Assembly: GCA_001768195.1 (NCBI GenBank)
Contig: MENI01000007.1
Location: 1 to 35,351, forward strand
DNA from: Bacteroidetes bacterium GWA2_40_15
Lineage (GTDB): Bacteria; Bacteroidota; Bacteroidia; Bacteroidales; VadinHA17
Length of the DNA stretch: 35,351 bases
Direction: 5' to 3'
The position numbers and the translations under genes are program-made. Below the pieces are notes generated by a model. It saw only the letters and a list, made by a program, of their open reading frames with translations, searched no databases and was not told the origin of the DNA. This document shows positions 25,388-31,920 of the stretch, piece after piece; the stretch's first letter is position 1, and every line of letters starts with the position of its first letter.

Positions 25388-27391
25388 TCACTTCACAACC
25401 CTGTCAATCATTTCATCATCTGCAATATTCGGCAAAGTAACCTTTAACCCCGGTGTCCTTTCCATTTCTCTCTTAATTGTAAATATCGCTTCCTTGTTTC
25501 TGGCCCAGCTCCTTCTGGCAATTCCGTTGTTCACATCCCAGTGAAGCATTCTGCGTAGCCTTATTCCTGCTTCAGCCGAACCGTCAAGAACCATACCAAA
25601 ACCTCCGTTTATCACCTCTCCCCAGCCAACTCCGCCTCCATTATGCAACGACACCCATGTCGCCCCTCTGAAAGAATCACCTATTACGTTATGAACAGCC
25701 ATATCACTTGTAAACTTCGACCCGTCATATATATTTGATGTTTCCCTGTAGGGGGAATCTGTTCCGGAAACATCATGATGGTCGCGACCAATAACAACCG
25801 GCGCTGAAATCAAGCCTGATGATACTGCCTGATTAATGGCTTCAGCTATTGATATCCTTCCTTCTGCATCAGCATATAGTATCCTTGCCTGTGAACCTAC
25901 AACAAGTCTGTTCTTTCCTGCCTCAGTAATCCAGCGGATATTGTCAGACAACTGCCTGCTTATCTCTGCAGGTGCTGTCTTTGAGATCTTAATCAGAACA
26001 TCAGCAGCTATCCTGTCAGAAACCTCAAGGTCAGCGGGATCATTTGAACAGCATACCCATCTGAAAGGTCCGAATCCATAATCAAAACACAGGGGCCCCA
26101 TTATATCCTGTACATAGGATGGATACCTGAATTCACTCTTTTCTCCCATAACATCAGCCCCGGCACGGGATGCCTCAAGAAGAAATGCATTACCATAATC
26201 AAAGAAGTAGGTCCCCTTTTCCGAGTGCCTGTTTATAGCAGCCACCTGCCTTATAAGTGATCTGTGTACCGCCTCCTTAAACTTCTCATTATTGTCAGAC
26301 ATCATTCTGTTTGATTCTTCAAAGCTGTAACCTGCAGGATAATATCCACCTGCCCAGGGATTATGCAATGAGGTCTGGTCCGATCCGATATCAACTCTTA
26401 TATTCTCATCAGCAAATCTCTCCCACACATCTACTATATTGCCTTCAAAAGCAATCGAAGTAACCTTTCCTGCAGTCAGAACTTCTCTTACTCTCTTAAC
26501 CAGATCATCAATATTGGTACATACTTCATCGATCCAGCCCTGTGATAACCGTGTCTGAATAACTTTAGGATTTACCTCTGCAATAACGGAAATCAGTCCT
26601 GCAATACTGGCTGCCTTGGGTTGCGCTCCCGACATGCCTCCAAGTCCTGAAGAGAGAAACAGTCTGCCGTAAAAGGCATCTCCAGGTTTCATCCTGGCAG
26701 CATTTAGTAAGGTTATTGTAGTTCCGTGAACAATTCCCTGCGGTCCGATATACATATAGGAACCTGCTGTCATCTGTCCATACTGTGAGACTCCAAGTGC
26801 ATTGAATTTCTCCCAGTGATCCTGTGATGAATAATTCGGGATTACCATCCCGTTTGTAACCACAAGTCTCGGAGCATCCTGGTGTGATGGGAAAAGCCCC
26901 ATAGGATGGCCAGAGTATACTACAAGTGTCTGTTCATCGGTCATCTCTGAAAGGTATTTCATTGTGATCCTGTACTGAGCCCAGTTCTGAAAAACAGCCC
27001 CGTTTCCGCCATATGTTATAAGTTCATGCGGATGCTGAGCCACAGCATTATCAAGATTATTTGAGATCATCAGCATTATTGCAGCAGCACTGAGGGAAGA
27101 GTGAGGAAAATCCTTAATATTACGTGATTTTATCTTATAATCAGGCCTGAACCTGTACATATATATCCTTCCATATTCCTCAAGCTCCATCGCAAACTCC
27201 TGAACAAGCTTGCTGTGAAACCTGACAGGAAAGTACCTGAGAGCATTCTTTATCGCAAGTTTCCGCTCCTCTTTATCCAGTATTGCTTTCCTCCGTGGAG
27301 CATGATTAATAGTTATATCATACTCTTTTACAGGAGGTAATTCTTCGGGGATGCCTTCAGAGACCATTTTTTTAAAATCAGCTGATGTCAT
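25388..27391 (-). CDS. hutU: Urocanate hydratase (long Bacteroidota-type form)
   Basis: 667 residues. Recognisable urocanase blocks are YGGNGAVFQNWAQYR, YSGHPMGLFPSH, GSYMYIGPQGIVHGT, LSSGLGGMSGAQPKA (NAD-binding), RQVAAINRHSEKGTYFFDYG, CFDYGFGPFRWVCCSNDP and SLHNGGGVGWGEVINGGFG near the C-terminus. It is longer than the ~550-residue classical HutU, matching the longer subfamily. It converts urocanate to imidazolonepropionate in histidine breakdown. No hutH, hutI or ftcD genes are next to it, so the pathway genes must be scattered if complete. A partial -7 box (TAACTTTA) lies upstream, and the previous gene ends with a terminator, so it is probably transcribed alone. Confidence 0.95.
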   Translation of the reverse strand: MTSADFKKMVSEGIPEELPPVKEYDITINHAPRRKAILDKEERKLAIKNALRYFPVRFHSKLVQEFAMELEEYGRIYMYRFRPDYKIKSRNIKDFPHSSLSAAAIMLMISNNLDNAVAQHPHELITYGGNGAVFQNWAQYRITMKYLSEMTDEQTLVVYSGHPMGLFPSHQDAPRLVVTNGMVIPNYSSQDHWEKFNALGVSQYGQMTAGSYMYIGPQGIVHGTTITLLNAARMKPGDAFYGRLFLSSGLGGMSGAQPKAASIAGLISVIAEVNPKVIQTRLSQGWIDEVCTNIDDLVKRVREVLTAGKVTSIAFEGNIVDVWERFADENIRVDIGSDQTSLHNPWAGGYYPAGYSFEESNRMMSDNNEKFKEAVHRSLIRQVAAINRHSEKGTYFFDYGNAFLLEASRAGADVMGEKSEFRYPSYVQDIMGPLCFDYGFGPFRWVCCSNDPADLEVSDRIAADVLIKISKTAPAEISRQLSDNIRWITEAGKNRLVVGSQARILYADAEGRISIAEAINQAVSSGLISAPVVIGRDHHDVSGTDSPYRETSNIYDGSKFTSDMAVHNVIGDSFRGATWVSLHNGGGVGWGEVINGGFGMVLDGSAEAGIRLRRMLHWDVNNGIARRSWARNKEAIFTIKREMERTPGLKVTLPNIADDEMIDRVVK

Positions 27392-27420
27392 ACATATCTT
27401 GATTTTTTTGTAAAGTTAGC

Positions 27421-27452
27421 AAAAACAAAAAAGCTGATTCGTGGGAACCAGC
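27421..27452 (-). terminator. Intrinsic terminator after the zinc-ribbon gene
   Basis: On the minus strand GCTGGTTC pairs with GAATCAGC (8 bp, one G-U) around a CCAC loop, followed by TTTTTTGTTTTT. It sits 26 bases after the stop at 27478 and before hutU. Confidence 0.8.
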
Positions 27453-27477
27453 CTTCTTTAAATAAATATCGTAAAAT

Positions 27478-28242
27478 CTAAATCTGACCCTCTCTAATTA
27501 TTTCATCATCGACAAGGATCCTTCCGCAATATTCACAAACTATGATCTTCTTCCTCGATTTGATATCAAGTTGCCTCTGAGGAGGGATCTGGTTAAAACA
27601 TCCTCCACAGGCATCTCTCTGAACAGACACTACAGCCAGCCCGTTTCTTGCGTTGGAGCGAATCCTTTTATAAGCAGTCAGCAACCTTTCTTCAATAATT
27701 GCTTCAACCTTTTCTGATTTTTTATAAAGTCCCTCTTCTTCCTTCTGCGTATCGGATATTATCTCATCAAGTTCTGATTTCTTATTGTCAAGATCTGTTT
27801 TCCGATCTGCCAGCAAAGCTTCAGAATCAGCAATGACAAGCTTTTTTTCCTCAATCTGAAATGTGAATTCCCGTATCTTTTTATTGTATAGTTCAATCTC
27901 AAGATTCTGATATTCTATCTCTTTTGAAAGAGAATCATACTCGCGGTTATTCCTGACATTTTTCTGTTGATCATCATATTTCTTAATGAGTGTTTCAGAT
28001 GCAGAAATCTCATTATGCTTTGTTGCAACAGCTTTTTCAAGGTTTAATACCTCTTCCTTAATATTGCCAAGTCTTGTCTCGAGTCCTGCTATTTCATCCT
28101 CCAGGTCCTGTACCTCAAGTGGTAATTCACCTCTCAGTGTTTTAATTTTATCTATCTCTGAATCAACCAGCTGCAGATTAAATAATGCTCTCAGTCTGTC
28201 TTCTATTGAGATTTCAGAATCATGTGATTTCACTTTTTCCAT
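27478..28242 (-). CDS. Coiled-coil protein with C-terminal C4 zinc ribbon
   Basis: 254 residues. The first ~190 are charged heptad-rich sequence, a long helical hairpin coiled coil. The C-terminus has two CxxC pairs, CGGC and CEYC, forming a C4 zinc ribbon (zf-RING_7 family). Proteins of this family are widespread and mostly uncharacterised; nucleic-acid binding has been proposed. The gene begins 2 bases after the end of the Nif3-family gene on the same strand. As I recall, this pairing is common in Bacteroidota and other bacteria. A clear terminator follows, so it ends its transcription unit. Confidence 0.92.
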   Translation of the reverse strand: MEKVKSHDSEISIEDRLRALFNLQLVDSEIDKIKTLRGELPLEVQDLEDEIAGLETRLGNIKEEVLNLEKAVATKHNEISASETLIKKYDDQQKNVRNNREYDSLSKEIEYQNLEIELYNKKIREFTFQIEEKKLVIADSEALLADRKTDLDNKKSELDEIISDTQKEEEGLYKKSEKVEAIIEERLLTAYKRIRSNARNGLAVVSVQRDACGGCFNQIPPQRQLDIKSRKKIIVCEYCGRILVDDEIIREGQI

Positions 28243-28244
28243 CT

Positions 28245-29339
28245 TTACAGATAATTTATCGGATTTGTATTTGTTTTTGAAAACCGGACTGCAAATTTAG
28301 GGAATTTTTTGATAATTAGGTCGTATAAAATTTCAGTTGAGTATTTTTCACTCTCATAATGGCCTGAATCGATCATTAAAATCCTGTTTTCAGCATCAAA
28401 AAAATTATGGTATTTAATATCAGCTGTTACAAACGCATCAGCTCCTGATGATATTGCATCATTGAGCAGTGATGATCCTGCTCCTCCACAGAGTGAAATT
28501 TTTTTTAATTCTCTGCCGATACTCCTGGAATATCGTATCCCCCTTGAATTAAAAACATCGGATACCAATTTTAAAAAGTCCATTTCAGGCAGTGCAACAG
28601 GAAGTTCTCCTATGCATCCCATACCGAACTCAACATTATTATTTACAAGTGAATAAATGTCATATGCAACCTCCTCATAAGGATGTGCCTCAATGAGCGC
28701 TTTTATTACCTTGTCCTTAAGATGAGACAGCAAAACAGTTTCAAATCTGATCTCTGTTTCAAAATGAAGCTTTCCCTTTTCACCTGCAAAAGGATTTGTG
28801 TTTTCACCCCCTCTGAAGCTTCCTTTACCCTGACTTGTAAAACTACAGCTGTCATAATTGCCTATTACTCCGGAACCAGCAGAGAAGACAGCTTCCCTGA
28901 CAACATCCAGATGGCTTTCAGGGATATATGTTACCAGTTTCAGCAACTTCTCCTTTAACGGAACAAGAACTCTGACATCCTGTAAATTAAGCTTTTCTGC
29001 CATTTTTCTGCTTACTCCGTAACTCACCATATCCAGATTGGTATGTGCTGAGTATATTGCAACATCATTACGTATAGCCTTTAGAATTATCCTTTCAGTA
29101 TATGTTTTACCTGAGAGGCTTATTATGCCTTTAAAGATAACCGGATGGTGTGAAATAATAAGATCAGCAGCATTCTCAATGGCCTCATCAAGAACTTCAT
29201 CAGTTACATCCAGGGTAAGCAGTGCCGATGTGATAACTTTTTCAGGATCACCTACCTGAAGTCCGGAATTGTCATACTTTACCTGAAATGACAGTGGTAT
29301 CTCTGAATCGAGGTACTGAGTTAATTCTTTTAATTTCAT
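28245..29339 (-). CDS. Nif3-like dinuclear metal centre protein (YqfO/YbgI family)
   Basis: 364 residues, the long YqfO-type with a middle insert resembling a PII/CutA-like domain (about 125-235). Metal-site motifs are DLIISHHPVIF near residue 62, SAHTNLD near 96, and the C-terminal TADIKYHNFFD and DSGHYESE. It is annotated in databases as a GTP cyclohydrolase I type 2 homolog, but the biochemical role of the family is uncertain. It is coupled to the zinc-ribbon gene (2-base gap). Upstream, toward the MerR gene, lies a 99-base spacer filled with inverted short repeats that run close to its start. Confidence 0.93.
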   Translation of the reverse strand: MKLKELTQYLDSEIPLSFQVKYDNSGLQVGDPEKVITSALLTLDVTDEVLDEAIENAADLIISHHPVIFKGIISLSGKTYTERIILKAIRNDVAIYSAHTNLDMVSYGVSRKMAEKLNLQDVRVLVPLKEKLLKLVTYIPESHLDVVREAVFSAGSGVIGNYDSCSFTSQGKGSFRGGENTNPFAGEKGKLHFETEIRFETVLLSHLKDKVIKALIEAHPYEEVAYDIYSLVNNNVEFGMGCIGELPVALPEMDFLKLVSDVFNSRGIRYSRSIGRELKKISLCGGAGSSLLNDAISSGADAFVTADIKYHNFFDAENRILMIDSGHYESEKYSTEILYDLIIKKFPKFAVRFSKTNTNPINYL

Positions 29340-29349
29340 ATTGCTATTT

Positions 29350-29432
29350 CTCTGTGGCCCTCTGTGGTCCTCTGTGAACTCTGTGACAGTTCTTATTTTT
29401 AGTTACACAGAGAGACACAGAGGGACACAGAA
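29350..29432. repeat. Inverted short tandem repeats, 10-bp period (CTCTGTGnnn / nnnCACAGAG)
   Basis: CTCTGTG recurs at 29350, 29360, 29370 and 29379, and its complement CACAGAG/CACAGAA recurs at 29406, 29416 and 29426. The two blocks face each other across about 20 AT-rich bases and could form a long imperfect hairpin in the MerR-Nif3 spacer. Confidence 0.8.
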
Positions 29433-29438
29433 GAGTAT

Positions 29439-29774
29439 TTAAATATTGTCCCGTATATCAAGAAGGATTGATTTAACTCTAAGGAGCGATTCGTTTATTT
29501 CATACTTGTAGTCAGTCTCGTCCCATTTTCCGGAGAGTTTCTTCCTGGCTCCGTCAAGGGTCATTCCCTCCTCCTTTAACAGGTGGTAGATTATTTTCAG
29601 GTTCTTAATATCTGCCTGGGTGAATAACCTGTTACCTTTTTTGTTCTTCATGGGTTTGAGTATGTCGAACTCATTTTCCCAGAAACGGACAGTTGATACC
29701 GGAACATTCAGCATTTCAGCTACTTCCCCGATGGCATAATAAAGTTTTTCTACTTTCTTTTCTTTGTAAGGCAT
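29439..29774 (-). CDS. MerR family transcriptional regulator (small)
   Basis: 111 residues: an N-terminal MerR-type winged helix-turn-helix (YYAIGEVAEMLNVPVSTVRFWENEF, then NKKGNRLFTQADIKNLKIIYHLLKEEGMTLDGARKKL) and a short C-terminal helical tail with no effector domain or metal-binding cysteines. Such minimal MerR proteins are common in Bacteroidota and their targets are mostly unknown. It begins 26 bases after the upstream M23 gene on the same strand, so it may be co-transcribed with the peptidase. The repeat-filled spacer downstream may separate it from the Nif3 gene. Confidence 0.93.
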   Translation of the reverse strand: MPYKEKKVEKLYYAIGEVAEMLNVPVSTVRFWENEFDILKPMKNKKGNRLFTQADIKNLKIIYHLLKEEGMTLDGARKKLSGKWDETDYKYEINESLLRVKSILLDIRDNI

Positions 29775-29800
29775 GGTAACTTATCATAAATGAATAAAGC

Positions 29801-30772
29801 CTAATCAAAAGACTGGCCGGTCTTAGAAGCAATCTCTATCATTCTTTCATATTCTGCAGGAGTAAGATCTTCAAAGTAATAATTTACCGGATCAACATTT
29901 CTTCCATTCAGCTTTATCTCATAATGAAGGTGATTTGCAACAGATGTGCCGGTATTGCCAACATAACCAATCACATCTCCTCTTTTAACCTTCTGTCCTT
30001 TCCTGACATTGAAATTGCTAAGGTGTGCGTATATGCTTGAATAACCGAAACCGTGGTCAATTATTATATTTTTTCCCAGTCCTCTTTGTGACGACTGAAC
30101 AGCAGATATAACACCGTCTCCTGTAGCATATACCTCAGTATCGGCCGGAGCAGTGAAATCCATTCCGCTGTGGAATTTGGTTATCTTGTAAATGGGATGT
30201 ATCCTTAATCCATAGCCTGATGCTGTTCTGGTAAGGTCATCATTGGAAATAGGCAGAATAGCAGGAACTGATTTCAGCATTTCCTCTTTACGATGCGACA
30301 GATTAATAAGTTCATCAAATGATTTTGACTGAAGGTATACTCTTTTTCGTATTTTATCAAGCCGGCTGGCAGTTTCAATGACAAGATCAGAATTACTGTA
30401 TCCTTCAAGGTTCACGTACCTGTTAATGCCACCTGTACCCCCCTCGCGAAAAGTTGCAGGGATAGGCTCGGCTTCAAATATGGTACGGTAGAGATTATCA
30501 TCAGTTTTCTGAAGGTCCTCAAGCACTTTCTCCACATCAGTCATCTCTCTGTTAATAAGATCGTATTGAATTGTAAGCTGTTGAATCTCGCGCTCCAGGG
30601 CCTTTTCCCTGGGGGAATCAAAAAAAGCGGCAAAAATCACCCAGTAAACAAAGGCTATTATAACTGAACCTATGAAATAAGCGAGAAATCTCAGCAAAAT
30701 ATCTTTGATACCTAGTCGGACTTTGTCAAAACTAAGCGATTCCGGATTGAATTTATACTTTGGCCGCAGCAT
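29801..30772 (-). CDS. M23 family metallopeptidase, membrane-anchored (paralog 1)
   Basis: 323 residues. One N-terminal membrane segment (about 33-55) is followed by a coiled-coil stretch (about 60-105) and a C-terminal M23/LytM domain with all zinc-site motifs: FHSGMDF (HxxxD), IYAHLSN and HLHYE. The intact ligands suggest an active peptidoglycan endopeptidase facing the periplasm. It shares the order of segments and many motifs with the neighbour at 30855-31856, so the two look like tandem duplicates that have diverged. An exact -7 box lies 7 nt upstream of the start, so it probably has its own promoter. Confidence 0.94.
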   Translation of the reverse strand: MLRPKYKFNPESLSFDKVRLGIKDILLRFLAYFIGSVIIAFVYWVIFAAFFDSPREKALEREIQQLTIQYDLINREMTDVEKVLEDLQKTDDNLYRTIFEAEPIPATFREGGTGGINRYVNLEGYSNSDLVIETASRLDKIRKRVYLQSKSFDELINLSHRKEEMLKSVPAILPISNDDLTRTASGYGLRIHPIYKITKFHSGMDFTAPADTEVYATGDGVISAVQSSQRGLGKNIIIDHGFGYSSIYAHLSNFNVRKGQKVKRGDVIGYVGNTGTSVANHLHYEIKLNGRNVDPVNYYFEDLTPAEYERMIEIASKTGQSFD

Positions 30773-30779
30773 AACCGGG

Positions 30780-30787
30780 CAAATATA
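30780..30787 (-). promoter_or_regulatory. -7 promoter box for M23 paralog 1
   Basis: The minus strand reads TATATTTG, an exact TAnnTTTG, 7 nt before the ATG at 30772. The message would be nearly leaderless. No -33 TTG at the usual spacing. Confidence 0.5.
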
Positions 30788-30854
30788 ATCAATTCTGAAA
30801 ATAAATGAAAATCTGAATCAGGTAAGGTGAATGTGATGGCAGAAGAAGAAATGC

Positions 30855-31856
30855 CTATCTGAATTTTGTCCTGGAAGCAAGAACCTGTATCATTTCATTG
30901 TACTCTTCCACAGTCATATCATTATTGAAGAAATTGATAGGATTCTTATGCTGTCCGAACAGGTCAATCTGGTAATGTAAATGTGGCCCTGAAGATGTAC
31001 CGGTATTGCCACTCAATCCAATCAGATCACCTCTTTTTACATTTAAACCTTTTGATACATTGATCTGACTCAGATGTCCGTATGTTGTACGAAGGCCATA
31101 ACCATGATCAATAACAATAAAATTCCCGAATCCCATGGAGTTCCAGCCTGATTCAATTACAGTTCCGTTACCGGTTGCATAAACTTCAGTAGCGTATGGA
31201 ACAGAAAAATCCTGACCGTAATGCATTCTGGGAGTGCCTAGTACAGGATGAACCTCACGGAACCTGAATCCGTCACCCAGTCTGTATTGAACATCCACAG
31301 GGCTGATCATGGGCTGATGATCCATCTCTATCCTCCACTCACCTGCCTGTTCATAAATTGCCTTGAACGATTCTTTCTGAACAGTTGCCATATTCTTGAT
31401 TACATCAATCCTGGAGCGATAGGAAATAAGAAGATCTGAATTGATTAATCCGGCCAGATCCCTGTATCGGTCGACACCTCCATAACCTGCTTTTCTGTAC
31501 GACTCGGGAATTGTATCCATATCAAGAATAGGACGATATCTTATGTCCTCCGACATACGGAAACTTTTCAATGTTTCCATCGAATTATCAAGCTGCCTGC
31601 CAACAAGGGAATACTGAAGCCTGAGATTCTCAACCTGCTGACTGAGCAATTTTTCCTTCGGAGAACCAAACAGGTTCCTGAAGATCATTACGTAAACAAC
31701 AGTAATTAGCAGAGAAAGTGCAAACCAAACCAGGGTGCGCATTACCTTCATTCCAAAGGATAACCTCACCCGCTTGTATTGCAGTTCAGTAACATCAAAA
31801 ATATATTTTCTGTTTTTGAACAAAAGCAATCCCTTTTTGAATATTTTCAAGGACAA
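30855..31856 (-). CDS. M23 family metallopeptidase, membrane-anchored (paralog 2)
   Basis: 333 residues. A basic N-terminus is followed by a membrane segment (about 40-65), a helical linker and a C-terminal LytM/M23 domain with MHYGQDF (HxxxD), TYGHLSQ and HLHYQ. All zinc ligands are present, so it is likely an active cell-wall hydrolase in the periplasm. Shared features with paralog 1 include YRxLxGLxNSDLL-type and EVYATGxG segments, GNTGTS and the NPINFF/VNYYF ending. It is divergent from alaS with 64 bases between starts. A full promoter match with both boxes lies directly upstream, ending 4 nt before the ATG. Confidence 0.94.
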   Translation of the reverse strand: MSLKIFKKGLLLFKNRKYIFDVTELQYKRVRLSFGMKVMRTLVWFALSLLITVVYVMIFRNLFGSPKEKLLSQQVENLRLQYSLVGRQLDNSMETLKSFRMSEDIRYRPILDMDTIPESYRKAGYGGVDRYRDLAGLINSDLLISYRSRIDVIKNMATVQKESFKAIYEQAGEWRIEMDHQPMISPVDVQYRLGDGFRFREVHPVLGTPRMHYGQDFSVPYATEVYATGNGTVIESGWNSMGFGNFIVIDHGYGLRTTYGHLSQINVSKGLNVKRGDLIGLSGNTGTSSGPHLHYQIDLFGQHKNPINFFNNDMTVEEYNEMIQVLASRTKFR

Positions 31857-31860
31857 TCTA

Positions 31861-31891
31861 CAAATCTAAAGCAAAAAAATTAATTTTACAA
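31861..31891 (-). promoter_or_regulatory. Full Bacteroidota-type promoter for M23 paralog 2
   Basis: On the minus strand TTG (31891-31889), a 20-nt spacer and TAGATTTG (31868-31861) match the TTG-N19/20-TAnnTTTG pattern. The -7 box ends 4 nt before the ATG at 31856, so transcription would start at or next to the start codon (leaderless), or the true start is a little downstream. Confidence 0.65.
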
Positions 31892-31914
31892 GCCGTTTTC
31901 CAGGCTTATTTTTT
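31890..31914 (+). other. Small hairpin plus T-tract directly upstream of alaS
   Basis: AAGCC and GGCTT can pair (5 bp, 8-nt loop), followed by ATTTTTT and then the alaS ATG at 31921. It looks like a miniature terminator or attenuator, but the stem is short. No gene reads into it on this strand. Confidence 0.25.
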
Positions 31915-31920
31915 AAAAAG

